NCBI RefSeq assembly: GCF_003994475.1
Contig: NZ_RZNY01000019.1
Span: 28,957-92,956 of the forward strand
Length of the DNA: 64,000 nt
Reading direction: 5' to 3'
Origin: Paenibacillus anaericanus
Lineage (GTDB): Bacteria > Bacillota > Bacilli > Paenibacillales > Paenibacillaceae
Shown: piece by piece, positions 8,106-17,691 of the stretch
Layout of the letters: every line of letters begins with the position of its first letter
How positions within the stretch are numbered: the stretch's first letter is position 1
Program-made: the position numbers and the translations under genes
Notes under the pieces: generated by a model
The model's input: the letters and a program-made list of their open reading frames with translations, nothing else
The model's database searches: none
What the model was told of the DNA's origin: nothing

Positions 8106-9500
8106 ATGAAAAGGAAGTTGATGTTTGGTCTAATAGGTGCAATCGCGGTATTTGGATTTCCGATGTCGGCGTTTGCCGCTGATGGCGAAGTTACTACACA
8201 GGTACTTGAGATTGGCTTAAACTCGTTATTCGTATTTCTTGCCGCGATGTTGGTATTTTTTATGCAAGCTGGATTTGCTTTATTAGAAGCAGGCACGGTT
8301 CGCATGAAGAATGCTGGTCATGTTGCCGGTAAAACGGTACTCACACTGGGTATTACAGTGATCACTTGGTGGGCATTTGGTTTTGGATTTGCCTTCGGGG
8401 ATGGTAATAGTTTCTTGGGGACAACTGGTTTTCTATTTGGAGGAGACGGAGCAATTGGGTCATTTAGTGTCTTCTCAGAAGTGGGAGTTTCACTTAACCT
8501 GATGTTCCTGTTCCAAATGGCATTTGCGGCTGTGTCGTTAGCTATTGCTTGCGGGGGAATGGCTGAGCGGGCAAAACTTAGTGTTTACATTATATTCGGC
8601 TTAGTATTTACAATAGTTATTTATCCGATTGTAGCCCACTGGGTATGGGGCGGTGGATGGTTAGGTAACCTTGGTATGCAAGACTATGCAGGTTCTACTG
8701 TTGTCCATCTCACAGGCGCTACGGCAGCTTTGGCAGCGATTATTCTGCTCAAACCTCGCCTAGGTAAATATAATAAAGAAGGAAAACCAAACAGTATTCC
8801 AGGTCACAATCAAGTATTGACGGTTCTCGGTGTAATTATCTTGTGGATCGGCTGGTTTGGATTCAATCCAGGTAGTGCGTTGACGCCACTTGGTGACGGA
8901 TTTTTCGGATATGTCCTAATGACTACAAACTTGGCCGCAGCTGCTGGTGGTGTTGCTGCTCTCTTGATCTCTTGGATGGTCCTTGGTAAATCGGATATTC
9001 CGAGTATGTTAAATGGTGTCTTGGCTGCACTCGTTGCAATTACTGGTTCTTGCGCCTTTGTAGACGCTTGGGCATCCATTGTGATTGGGGCCATTGCAGG
9101 TGTGTTAACTTTCTTTACAGCAAGATGGTTCGAACGTATGGGACTTGATGATCCAATCTGTGCTTTCTCGGTACATGGTATTGCAGGGGTATGGGGAGCT
9201 ATCTCCACAGGGTTATTCGCTACACCTGAGCTCGCTGAAAAAACCGGCGTGGGTAAAGCTGGGTTGTTCTACGGCGGTGGTTTCGAACAATTAGGAGTTC
9301 AAGTATTGGGAGTTGTCGGGACTTTTGCTTTCGTATTCGTTATCTCCTTCTTAGTACTTGGCGCCATGAAATACTTGATGGGACTACGTGTAACAGAAGA
9401 AGAAGAAATGATGGGACTTGATATAAGTGAACATGGTACGTATGGATACCCTGAGCAAATGAGTTTGTTGAACTCAAATGCTAAGAATCATACTTTATAA
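8106..9500 (+). CDS. amt: Ammonium transporter (Amt/NrgA family)
   Basis: A 464-residue ammonium channel. Residues 1-25 form a cleavable-type signal (the FAADG junction fits a signal peptidase site), followed by 11 membrane helices. Family blocks include FFMQAGFALLEAGTVRMKN, GWFGFNPGSAL and DDPICAFSVHGIAGVWGA, and the conserved central histidines (VVHLTGA and FSVHGI) are present. RBS AAGGGGTGG precedes the start. It is the first gene of an operon with a DUF294 protein and a DnaQ-like exonuclease. Unusually, no PII gene (glnK/nrgB) follows. Nitrogen control is suggested by the GlnR/TnrA box in the leader. Confidence 0.96.
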   Translation: MKRKLMFGLIGAIAVFGFPMSAFAADGEVTTQVLEIGLNSLFVFLAAMLVFFMQAGFALLEAGTVRMKNAGHVAGKTVLTLGITVITWWAFGFGFAFGDGNSFLGTTGFLFGGDGAIGSFSVFSEVGVSLNLMFLFQMAFAAVSLAIACGGMAERAKLSVYIIFGLVFTIVIYPIVAHWVWGGGWLGNLGMQDYAGSTVVHLTGATAALAAIILLKPRLGKYNKEGKPNSIPGHNQVLTVLGVIILWIGWFGFNPGSALTPLGDGFFGYVLMTTNLAAAAGGVAALLISWMVLGKSDIPSMLNGVLAALVAITGSCAFVDAWASIVIGAIAGVLTFFTARWFERMGLDDPICAFSVHGIAGVWGAISTGLFATPELAEKTGVGKAGLFYGGGFEQLGVQVLGVVGTFAFVFVISFLVLGAMKYLMGLRVTEEEEMMGLDISEHGTYGYPEQMSLLNSNAKNHTL

Positions 9501-9521
9501 AACAAGAAAGGGAGTGCGGCG

Positions 9522-10619
9522 ATGAGCCAAAGAATAGACCCCGATAACGTTAGCTTTACAACGATCTCGTCGGCCTCCTCTCCTGAATTGTTGAAGATGG
9601 CCCGTATAAACAAACAAACAGAATTATATGGGTTATTTTCTACCATGCCCATTCAGAAATGGGATCATATCGTTAATGATATGCATGATGCCATCATGTC
9701 AAGAGCTGTATTACTTTGCGAAGAGGAGCTTATTCAGGAAGGGTTCGGCTCCCCTCCGGCTCCTTACGCCTTTATAACTTTTGGCAGTGCTGGACGCGGT
9801 GAACAAACGTTGTGGAGTGATCAGGATAACGGGCTGATCATTGGAGATGGGAACGTTAGTGAGCAAGAGATGACCCTTTATTTTGAACGATTCGGGCAGA
9901 AGCTTTCGAATGTACTGGAAGAGGTGGGTTACCCACTATGTCCTGGAAACGTAATGATATCAAATCCATTGTGGCGAAAGAGTGTCAGTGATTGGGAGAA
10001 GCAATTGCTGTACTGGAGTAGCCTGCGTGGATGGGAACAAGTTCGTTACTTAATGATCGCAGCAGATATGCGGCATATATCAGGGGATCAGGGGCTGTCA
10101 TCGGCAATCAGACGCTCTATTACAACGATTATGGAACAGAATGGTGATCCAGATAATGACCTTTGTGCAGCAGTTCTACGTAATACGGTCCGGCATAAAG
10201 CGGCGATTAATGTGTTAGGTCAGGTAATAACGGAGCAATCGGGAGAACATGCAGGAGATTTTGATGTTAAGTATGGGTTGTATATCCCACTTGTGAATGC
10301 GATCCGTTACTTGGCATTGCATTATGGAATCCAATCATCTTCTACATGGGAGAGAATCTCGCAACTAGATCAGCTTGAGGCGGTTCCTGTCCGATGGTTA
10401 GAATCTTGTCGCAAGGCCTTTGATACAGCGGTTAGATTAAGATCGCTTGTACCTGAAGCGGAATTTAATGGACTCCTGACTGGGACGCATTACTTGTCTC
10501 AGAGTATGATCAAACAGAAAGATATTAAATTTGAGCTTCGAGAAGCACTAGGTACAGTGAGGCAGATGTATCGTACGTTACAGCGGCAACATCGGTATGC
10601 GGAAAGGAACTGGTTATGA
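9522..10619 (+). CDS. DUF294 putative nucleotidyltransferase, GlnD-like
   Basis: A 365-residue cytosolic protein. The nucleotidyltransferase signature is FITFGSAGRGEQTLWSDQDN, with Gly88-Ser89 and the metal-binding Asp100 and Asp102. The C-terminal half fits the DUF294_C helical domain. GlnD uses the same fold to uridylylate PII. There are no HD or ACT domains, which full GlnD has. It starts 22 bases after amt with AAGGGAG as the site and overlaps the exonuclease gene by 4 bases, so the three are translationally coupled. A role in modifying a nitrogen-signalling partner is inferred from position only. Confidence 0.88.
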   Translation: MSQRIDPDNVSFTTISSASSPELLKMARINKQTELYGLFSTMPIQKWDHIVNDMHDAIMSRAVLLCEEELIQEGFGSPPAPYAFITFGSAGRGEQTLWSDQDNGLIIGDGNVSEQEMTLYFERFGQKLSNVLEEVGYPLCPGNVMISNPLWRKSVSDWEKQLLYWSSLRGWEQVRYLMIAADMRHISGDQGLSSAIRRSITTIMEQNGDPDNDLCAAVLRNTVRHKAAINVLGQVITEQSGEHAGDFDVKYGLYIPLVNAIRYLALHYGIQSSSTWERISQLDQLEAVPVRWLESCRKAFDTAVRLRSLVPEAEFNGLLTGTHYLSQSMIKQKDIKFELREALGTVRQMYRTLQRQHRYAERNWL

Positions 10620-11350
10620 AGGAACCAATGAAGGGGAATGGAGGGTTCTGGGATACAATAAAAAATGGCGGGGGTTCCCCACGATTAGCATCTATGCTTG
10701 GGGCTCCCAGTGCACAACAAATCGCATTTGTTCGTTCGTTAACCAAAGGACAGCGGAGACCTGAGAGTTTAAGCGTACCACTCACTGAATTGAAGACAGC
10801 AGTGTTTGATTTAGAAACAACAGGGTTTCATTATCATTATGGAGATGAAATATTGTCGTTTGGGGCAGTTAAAGTTGAAGGAGAGAAGATAAGCCAAGAG
10901 GTATATTATTCTCTTGCTCGGCCTGCTTGTACGATACCAGAGCGAATTATTGACTTGACTGGCATTACTCAAGAAATGGTTCAAGATGCTCCGGAACTGT
11001 TGGAAGCGCTACGGGGATTTATGTCATTTGTTGATGATCGGGTCTTGATTGCGCATGGTAGTGCCCATGATAAAGCGTTCCTAGATGTGGCACTGTGGAA
11101 GACGACAAAGGCTCATTTGGGACATCGCGTATTGGATACGATGATGATTGCTCGAAAATTGGATCCAGAACGAGGCAAATCAGGTCTTGATGATTGGTTA
11201 GCGATCTATGAGATCCCTGTTACACAGCGGCATCACGCTTTAGAGGACTCTAAAATGACTGCCGAGTTATGGATTGTTCTAATCCGGCAGTTAAGAGATA
11301 GAGGAGTCATCACTTTAGGTGATCTGTATGCTTATTTAAGTAAAAATTAA
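10616..11350 (+). CDS. DEDDh 3'-5' exonuclease, DnaQ/PolC-epsilon-like
   Basis: A 244-residue protein with the exonuclease motifs in order: ExoI AVFDLETTGF (Asp65, Glu67), ExoII in VLIAHGSAHDKAFLD, and ExoIII HHALEDSKMTAEL with the DEDDh histidine. It resembles the proofreading domain of DNA polymerase III without polymerase or BRCT parts. The N-terminal 55 residues have no recognisable domain. It overlaps the DUF294 gene by ATGA. DUF294 and exonuclease domains are known as neighbours or fusions in other bacteria; the link to ammonium uptake is not explained. Confidence 0.88.
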   Translation: MKEPMKGNGGFWDTIKNGGGSPRLASMLGAPSAQQIAFVRSLTKGQRRPESLSVPLTELKTAVFDLETTGFHYHYGDEILSFGAVKVEGEKISQEVYYSLARPACTIPERIIDLTGITQEMVQDAPELLEALRGFMSFVDDRVLIAHGSAHDKAFLDVALWKTTKAHLGHRVLDTMMIARKLDPERGKSGLDDWLAIYEIPVTQRHHALEDSKMTAELWIVLIRQLRDRGVITLGDLYAYLSKN

Positions 11351-11446
11351 GGATAGTTCCATAATTCATTTATTGATTACAGGACGAGCCTCATGTGGGC
11401 TGAATAACCCATTTTATTGCTGATCTGCTGTATAACCACATATTTT

Positions 11447-11480
11447 GAAGTCGTTCGAATTATCGGACGGCTTTTTGTTT
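11447..11480 (+). terminator. Terminator of the amt operon
   Basis: AGTCGTTCG pairs with CGGACGGCT around AATTAT with G-U and mismatch tolerance, and TTTTTG follows. It lies about 100 bases after the exonuclease stop. Confidence 0.75.
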
Positions 11481-11548
11481 TGTATAATTGAGCCAATTAG
11501 ATATTGGGAATCTAATCACCGAATTACTTTTGGCGAAAATGTTCTGAA

Positions 11549-11578
11549 TTGAAACCTTTTATGAAAAAAGGGTACAAT
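11549..11578 (+). promoter_or_regulatory. Promoter of the TlpA-like gene with an inverted repeat in the spacer
   Basis: TTGAAA at 11549-11554 and TACAAT at 11573-11578 are separated by 18 bases. The spacer contains CCTTTTATGAAAAAAGG, an inverted repeat that could be an operator. Confidence 0.55.
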
Positions 11579-11628
11579 AACCATTAGAATTGCTAATAAA
11601 CTAACATTAACATAAAGGACGTTGTTAA

Positions 11629-12219
11629 ATGAACCGAAATAGATGGATTATGGTGGCTCTTGTCCTGCTGATTGGGGCGGCTTTGTATGGAAATAGTGGC
11701 AAAGGACTTTTGTCTTTTCTGAAGGCTAGCGACAAATCTGAGGCGACATTAAATCAAACTAGTGAATCTTTAATTGCTATCGCTGCCCAGGGAGCGCCTA
11801 AGCCAGGGACGTTGTCACCAGAATTTTCACTCGTAGGATTGGATGGAAAGACGTATCAAGTGGGAGGAAAGCGAGATAAGCCGCTCCTGATAAATTTCTG
11901 GGCATCTTGGTGTGATCCATGCAAGGAAGAGGCTCCAGATTTGGTTGCTCTGGCAAATAAATATAGTAACCAGCTTGACGTATACGGTGTGAATGTTACG
12001 ATGTACGACAAATTGGACAACGTTGAAAAGTTCGTGGAGCAGTATGGTTATACCTTTCCAGTTCTATTAGATGAGAAGGAGGAAGTGTTTCGTAAATTTA
12101 ACGGAGCGGCTTTTCCGACGAATGTGCTTGTGGATAAGGATGGAGTCATACAAGACTTAATTATTGGCATTCTACCCGCGGATGAATTGGAAGCTAAACT
12201 TAAAAAGTTGTTAGATTAG
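11629..12219 (+). CDS. TlpA/ResA-like membrane-anchored thioredoxin
   Basis: A 196-residue protein with an uncleaved N-terminal membrane anchor (residues 6-22) and a linker, then a TlpA/AhpC-TSA thioredoxin domain from about residue 58. The redox motif is WCDPC (Cys95, Cys98) in NFWASWCDPCKEEAPDL, and the cis-proline is in AAFPTNVLVDK. The active site should face outside the membrane, where such proteins reduce apocytochromes or sporulation and envelope proteins. It stands alone, with no cytochrome c biogenesis genes beside it. RBS AAAGGA. Confidence 0.92.
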   Translation: MNRNRWIMVALVLLIGAALYGNSGKGLLSFLKASDKSEATLNQTSESLIAIAAQGAPKPGTLSPEFSLVGLDGKTYQVGGKRDKPLLINFWASWCDPCKEEAPDLVALANKYSNQLDVYGVNVTMYDKLDNVEKFVEQYGYTFPVLLDEKEEVFRKFNGAAFPTNVLVDKDGVIQDLIIGILPADELEAKLKKLLD

Positions 12220-12227
12220 AGATCAAA

Positions 12228-12263
12228 AAAAGGGGATACCTATACCAACTAGGTGTCCCCTTC
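12228..12263. terminator. Bidirectional terminator
   Basis: AAGGGGATACCT pairs with AGGTGTCCCCTT around ATACCAACT. A residues lie before the stem and T-rich sequence after it. It serves the TlpA-like gene and the convergent cimA. Confidence 0.9.
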
Positions 12264-12270
12264 TTCATGA

Positions 12271-13890
12271 TTAATGATTAATTAAACCCCGGCCGGCCGA
12301 GGGGATCTCTTCATAACCTTCTCGCTTCGTCTGTCGCAATAGGGCATAACGAAGACTATCGACTAATGCTTCCCAGCTCGCTTCAATTACATTGCCTGAA
12401 ACTCCGACAGTATTCCACGAGTTAGCAGCATCTTTGGATTCGATGAGTACTCTTACCTTGGAAGCCGTAGCCTCTTTGTCGTCTAGGACACGAACTTTAT
12501 AGTCGGATAAGTGAATGTTCTGTAATCCAGGATAATAGCTTATCAGTGCTTTGCGAAGTGCATTATCTAGAGCATTCACAGGTCCATTTCCTTCGGCAGC
12601 TGTATAGACGCTTGCCCCGTCGATGTTCAACTTAACAAAAGCTTCAGAGACAACGGGTTTATCGGCAGATTTTTCTACCAACATTTTAAACGATTCGAAG
12701 GTAAATAATTCTTTGAGTTCACCGTTAGCTTGACGCAAAAGTAGTTCTAAGGAAGCGTCTGCTCCTTCGAATTGGTATCCCTCATGTTCCATGTCTTTGA
12801 TCTTAGACATTACTTCACGAGTGCTATCGTTATCCGAGCGAAGTTCAATGCCCATTCCCTGAGCTTTGGATAAAATATTACTCTGTCCAGCGAGCTCGGA
12901 GACCAGTATGCGCTGCTGATTTCCTACAGTTTCCGGAGCGATATGCTCATAAGTTCGTGAATCGCGAAGGATCGCAGATACATGAATCCCGCCTTTATGT
13001 GCAAATGCTGAGGATCCGACATAAGGTTGGTTAATAGGCATATTCACATTAGCAATCTCACTGATATAGCGTGCGGTACTCGTCAATTGCTTGAGTTGGT
13101 CGGCTTCCAAAATATTGTAGCCGAGCTTCAGTTGCAAACTAGGGATGACGGAACAGAGATTAGCGTTACCACATCGCTCACCATATCCGTTCATAGTGCC
13201 TTGAATTTGCTCCGCTCCAGCACGAACTGCGCTAATGGAGTTAGCGACGGCTAATTCACAGTCATTATGTGTGTGAATACCGATTCTGGAGGTGGTAACC
13301 TGTCCAGCCAGTACGGTAACGATGTCATGAACTTCGTGAGGAAGAGAACCTCCATTTGTATCGCACATGGTAAGCCAATCCGCCCCGGCTTCTTCTGCTT
13401 TGCGCATAACGGCGAGTGCATATTCTGGATTGTTCTTATAGCCGTCAAAGAAGTGCTCAGCATCGAAAATAACTTCTAGACCTTTGCGTTTCAAATAAGC
13501 GATAGAATCGTAAATCATGGCAAGATTTTCTTCAAGTGATGTTTGGAGAGCGGTATGTACGTGGAAGTCCCACGATTTACCGACTAACGTAGCGGCTTGT
13601 GCGCCTGATTGGATCAAGCTGTTCAGGTTAGAATCAAGCTCGGTATTGCTATCTTTACGGCGAGTGCTTCCAAATGCTGTGATCTTTGCCGAAAGACCAA
13701 GCTCTTTAACCCTATTGAAAAATTCAATATCTTTATTGTTGCTTCCCGGGATGCCGCCTTCAATATAATGAACACCCAATTGATCCAGTTTCCTGGCAAT
13801 CTTCAACTTATCGTCCACGGACAGACTGATGCCTTCTCCTTGAGTTCCGTCGCGAAGCGTAGTATCGAAGATAGATAAGGCCTTTGACAT
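12271..13890 (-). CDS. cimA: (R)-citramalate synthase
   Basis: A 539-residue enzyme of the 2-isopropylmalate synthase superfamily. It condenses pyruvate and acetyl-CoA to citramalate for isoleucine synthesis by the threonine-independent route. The N-terminal TIM barrel begins FDTTLRDGTQGEG and carries the metal-binding HTHND near residue 205. The C-terminal LeuA-type regulatory domain starts near residue 400 (VKLNIDGASVYTAAEGNGPV). The length and the IEGGIPGSNNKD block favour the CimA subfamily over LeuA. The start has GGAGGGT upstream. The gene is monocistronic, and no T-box elements were seen in the 185-base upstream gap. Confidence 0.92.
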   Translation of the reverse strand: MSKALSIFDTTLRDGTQGEGISLSVDDKLKIARKLDQLGVHYIEGGIPGSNNKDIEFFNRVKELGLSAKITAFGSTRRKDSNTELDSNLNSLIQSGAQAATLVGKSWDFHVHTALQTSLEENLAMIYDSIAYLKRKGLEVIFDAEHFFDGYKNNPEYALAVMRKAEEAGADWLTMCDTNGGSLPHEVHDIVTVLAGQVTTSRIGIHTHNDCELAVANSISAVRAGAEQIQGTMNGYGERCGNANLCSVIPSLQLKLGYNILEADQLKQLTSTARYISEIANVNMPINQPYVGSSAFAHKGGIHVSAILRDSRTYEHIAPETVGNQQRILVSELAGQSNILSKAQGMGIELRSDNDSTREVMSKIKDMEHEGYQFEGADASLELLLRQANGELKELFTFESFKMLVEKSADKPVVSEAFVKLNIDGASVYTAAEGNGPVNALDNALRKALISYYPGLQNIHLSDYKVRVLDDKEATASKVRVLIESKDAANSWNTVGVSGNVIEASWEALVDSLRYALLRQTKREGYEEIPSAGRGLINH

Positions 13891-14075
13891 AATGGAAGTA
13901 CCCTCCTTTGGATGTTCTCAGATTGTAAGCTCTGAATAATAATTTTCTAATTATATCATCTGTTAATGTAATGTAACATGGTTTTTATTATTTTGCATAT
14001 GACCATATTGACCTGTTAAATCTAAAAAAGGTATGCTGACACTAACAGTAACCCATGAAAAATGAGGGAACGCTC

Positions 14076-15362
14076 ATGAGAAATGTTGAGGATTATTACC
14101 CTACTAAAGGTAGAGTTGTTCTTCATGTTGATATGAATGCCTTCTATTGTTCTGTCCATGAAGCGGAGGAACCAGAGAAATACAAGGATCAACCGACGGC
14201 GGTAGCCGGTAGTGTGGAACTCCGTAAGGGTGTCATTGTGACTTGTTCCTATGCGGCTCGCAGATTGGGTATATCTACGGGGATGACAGTCAGTCAGGGA
14301 TTGAAGAAATGTCCACAATTAATTGTAATTTCTCCTGACTTTCATCTATACCGTAAATACTCCAAAGCATTTATGGCTATAGCATACGGTTATACACCTC
14401 TCTTACAGGCAGTGTCCATAGACGAATGTTATTTAGATATTACGGGTTCCAAACAGTTCGGTACTCCTTTGGAAATTGCCCATGAAATTCAATCACGGGT
14501 TGCCAGTGAACTGGGACTACCTTGTTCCATTGGGATCGCACCTAACAAGTTGCTAGCTAAAATGGCCTCTGATATGAAGAAGCCCCGAGGGATTACAGTA
14601 TTAAGGCTTCGAGATGTGCCTCAGTTATTATGGGACAAGCCATGTAATGATCTGTTCGGCATCGGTAGAAAGACAGCGGAAAAATTGAAACGGATGTCAA
14701 TCTATACAATTGGTCAATTAGCTGCGACGGATGAACGTTTATTGATAGAACGATTCGGAGTGAACGGCCTTTGGATGAAGCAAGCTGCACATGGAATCGA
14801 TGATTCGCCTGTAATAGAAGAACGGGAGAAGAACAAGTCCATTGGTCATACGACGACCATGCCGCGTGATATAAGCGATATGGAGGATGTCCAGCGTGTT
14901 ATGCTCAATCTGGCTGATCAGGTAGCACGGAGACTTCGCAGGCAGAATCTGATGGCTCAAACGATTCAAATTACGATTCGAACACCCGATATGGTAACGG
15001 TGACGAGGTCCCAAAGTCTAGGCAACGTTACAGATTCGGCTGAAGAAATATACCGAGAGGCTTGCGACTTGTATCGTCGTCATTTTCGCGGGGGGAAGCC
15101 CGTTCGTTTATTAGGTATTACACTGCAAAATCTTCTGCCGAAGGAGGATGCGGCCTTGCAGCTCGATTTATTCGAATACGAGAAACAGCCTAAGAAGGAT
15201 TCGCTCACCAAAGTAATGGATTTGCTTCGTGACAAGTTTGGTGAAGATGCTATTCTGACCGCCGGAATGCTAGGAGATGACCCGTCTACACTAATAAGAA
15301 ATCATAAAATTCGAGGTACATCACTGCAAAAATTCGATATCCAAGAAAATCAGGAGGAATGA
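14076..15362 (+). CDS. dinB: DNA polymerase IV (Y-family)
   Basis: A 428-residue translesion polymerase. The catalytic blocks are HVDMNAFYCSVHE (first Asp) and VSIDECYLDITG (Asp-Glu pair), with the YAARRLGI finger motif. A C-terminal QLDLF at residues 362-366 is a beta-clamp binding motif. I chose ATG at 14076, which has GAGGG 7 bases upstream; an ATG seven codons earlier has no site. No clear Bacillus-type LexA box was seen upstream, so SOS control is unproven. Confidence 0.94.
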   Translation: MRNVEDYYPTKGRVVLHVDMNAFYCSVHEAEEPEKYKDQPTAVAGSVELRKGVIVTCSYAARRLGISTGMTVSQGLKKCPQLIVISPDFHLYRKYSKAFMAIAYGYTPLLQAVSIDECYLDITGSKQFGTPLEIAHEIQSRVASELGLPCSIGIAPNKLLAKMASDMKKPRGITVLRLRDVPQLLWDKPCNDLFGIGRKTAEKLKRMSIYTIGQLAATDERLLIERFGVNGLWMKQAAHGIDDSPVIEEREKNKSIGHTTTMPRDISDMEDVQRVMLNLADQVARRLRRQNLMAQTIQITIRTPDMVTVTRSQSLGNVTDSAEEIYREACDLYRRHFRGGKPVRLLGITLQNLLPKEDAALQLDLFEYEKQPKKDSLTKVMDLLRDKFGEDAILTAGMLGDDPSTLIRNHKIRGTSLQKFDIQENQEE

Positions 15363-15442
15363 TAACTGTTATCAATGGGATTATCTGGATAATGAATTGA
15401 AATTGCTCTCGGTTTATATTATATTGGTGTAGTTAATAATAA

Positions 15443-15727
<285 letters not shown>

Positions 15728-15762
15728 GGAAATAGTAACACTGGGATAATGATATTCACAGT

Positions 15763-15799
15763 AAGCCGATGCCTGTATTACACGGGGGTCGGCTTTTTG
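15763..15799 (+). terminator. Terminator of the ferredoxin gene
   Basis: AAGCCGATGCC pairs with GGGGTCGGCTT around TGTATTACAC, followed by a T run. Confidence 0.88.
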
Positions 15800-15929
15800 T
15801 TGTCTAGCAAGTTAATAGGTATTAAGTCACGAAATTACATATATAAGTTGTATCTCTTTGAAACAGGGATTTAAATGCCGATATAAATAAGGAGTAACTT
15901 ATCTGTTATCAACTTTATGGAGGATTTCG

Positions 15930-17366
15930 ATGAAAAATTCGGCTTACCTCAAAAAATACGTAGAAAATCATCCGAATAACAAAATGGCTTGGTACTTGCT
16001 TGGAAAAGAGTATGAAGCAACTGGACAAGAGGGGAAGGCTCATTATTGCTATATGCAAGCCGGAACTATCTATGAAGCATTTGAATCAAGTAAAGTGACT
16101 GAGGAAATGTGGGATGGATACAGAGACGGACTGTTGCATGAATCACGTCAACGGGAGAAGCATGGGCGATTGGTACGTAAGATCTGTGTGTCGTTTCTCT
16201 TTGCTATGATGATCTTCTGGATGCCTTCTGTTCATACTCCAAGTGAACAAAATCTCGGAGTCGGAGTTCAAATGGGTTGGAACCAGGATACATATACGGA
16301 AGAATCAAGTGAACAGTCACAAGATCCTGCAACGGTTTCAACGATTAATGTTCCATTTTTTACGGCCAAAGGTTACTTCGGAAATGCTGAGGACCGGATT
16401 AACGCTGTTGGTAGCCTTCTTGACGTTAAAACCAGCAATGTCCCTTCTATCCATGTATTAGGAATGGAACGCATAGGGAAGTGGTTAATTTGGTTAGACG
16501 ATATGCCTGTGGTATTCGGGATAGATCGTAATACGCAAAATGGGCAGACAACCCTTCAATCTTACGATCCTTTAACTTGTGATTGCACACCACCTGATTC
16601 TACAAAGCTGCAAAAGTTAGCTGAACAATGGATTTCAACAGAGGAATCGCTAGCCGTACTTTCATCGGCAATGAAACATTATAAAGAAAAGTACGGTAAT
16701 TGGCCTTCTGATTTGAGTGAGTTGAATAAACCGTTCCCTAACAATTGGATCGCAGGTACGGATGGAGTGATGAAGCAATCGTTTAAGCCTTTATTAATCC
16801 AATTACGTAATAGCGAAAGTATCGGGAAATTAGATGGCGATAGCCAAACTGAAGATGAGGGAACTAAAGGTATTTCTCAGACTGTACAAGGGAAGTCACA
16901 AGCGGGAGTAATGCCTTATTTTACTCAACCATTGGAAGTCATTGTTGATTTGAAACAGCATAGATTGGCTGTTGTCAGCGGTAAAGTTATATTGCGAAGT
17001 TATCCTGTTGGGCTTGGTGGCGATAGAACCCCGGAAGGTATATATAAGATATCGGACAAGGTAGTGAATCCTAATGGACGGGATGATGGGGATTTCGGAA
17101 GTCGAGGCATGCAATTATCGGATACAAATTATGCGATTCATGGTACGAATGAGCCGGACAGCATAGGTAAGGACGAATCGCTTGGTTGCATCCGTATGTT
17201 CGGGGAGGATGTAGAAGAATTATTCGATCTTATACCGATGGGAACGAAGGTTACGGTAGGAAAGGGGATTCTAAGTGATCTGGAGAGCGTGCCTAAGCAA
17301 CGGTTCGCTTTGGACAATCGTCAGGATCAGAGCAATCCCCACCGAACATATCATTGGCTTGACTAG
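15930..17366 (+). CDS. Membrane-anchored L,D-transpeptidase (YkuD) with N-terminal TPR-like part
   Basis: A 478-residue protein. Residues 1-75 are a cytosolic TPR-like helical region (PNNKMAWYLLGKEYEATGQEG), and one membrane helix spans about 85-102. An extracellular unknown region follows, and a YkuD catalytic domain occupies about 330-450. The active-site motif is HGTNEPDSIG...GCIRM with His404 and Cys420. Such enzymes make 3-3 cross-links in peptidoglycan or spore cortex. The cytosolic TPR-like start is unusual for the family, where LysM domains are common. RBS GGAGG. A 44-residue membrane protein gene converges on its 3' end. Confidence 0.92.
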   Translation: MKNSAYLKKYVENHPNNKMAWYLLGKEYEATGQEGKAHYCYMQAGTIYEAFESSKVTEEMWDGYRDGLLHESRQREKHGRLVRKICVSFLFAMMIFWMPSVHTPSEQNLGVGVQMGWNQDTYTEESSEQSQDPATVSTINVPFFTAKGYFGNAEDRINAVGSLLDVKTSNVPSIHVLGMERIGKWLIWLDDMPVVFGIDRNTQNGQTTLQSYDPLTCDCTPPDSTKLQKLAEQWISTEESLAVLSSAMKHYKEKYGNWPSDLSELNKPFPNNWIAGTDGVMKQSFKPLLIQLRNSESIGKLDGDSQTEDEGTKGISQTVQGKSQAGVMPYFTQPLEVIVDLKQHRLAVVSGKVILRSYPVGLGGDRTPEGIYKISDKVVNPNGRDDGDFGSRGMQLSDTNYAIHGTNEPDSIGKDESLGCIRMFGEDVEELFDLIPMGTKVTVGKGILSDLESVPKQRFALDNRQDQSNPHRTYHWLD

Positions 17367-17368
17367 GA

Positions 17369-17503
17369 CTACGTTACGATAAGTAGGACAGTAACTACAA
17401 CAACAATCGCTCCGATGACAGAGCCTGCCCAGATGAGTGCTTTTTTGTTGACCTCATCTCTTTTTTGTTGAAGTGTCGGCGGTTTACGTTTAGCGGTAGA
17501 CAT
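17369..17503 (-). CDS. Small single-span membrane protein (44 aa), hypothetical
   Basis: The minus-strand frame runs from ATG at 17503 (upstream GAGGGGA) to TAG at 17369, ending two bases from the convergent transpeptidase gene. The first 22 residues are basic and polar (MSTAKRKPPTLQQKRDEVNK), followed by one helix (ALIWAGSVIGAIVVVVTVLL). Similar small basic-head, one-helix proteins are widespread and uncharacterised in Paenibacillus. Confidence 0.7.
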   Translation of the reverse strand: MSTAKRKPPTLQQKRDEVNKKALIWAGSVIGAIVVVVTVLLIVT

Positions 17504-17691
17504 GAAACCATTCCCCTCTCGTGTCATACAAGATATACATCTTTATTGTAACGGCTTTCATTTTAAAATTCTACTATAGATGTAGGACTTTCTTTGAACC
17601 TGAACGTTAATCTTTTCTTTTGGCGAAGAAACCGCTAAACTGGATATAGTATATAGAGAGCATGGGAAAGAGAACGGAGTGAAGTGGAATT

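Noticed and set aside
13891..14075. T-box leader upstream of cimA
   Set aside because: The gap is short and the T-box antiterminator sequence was not found on the minus strand.
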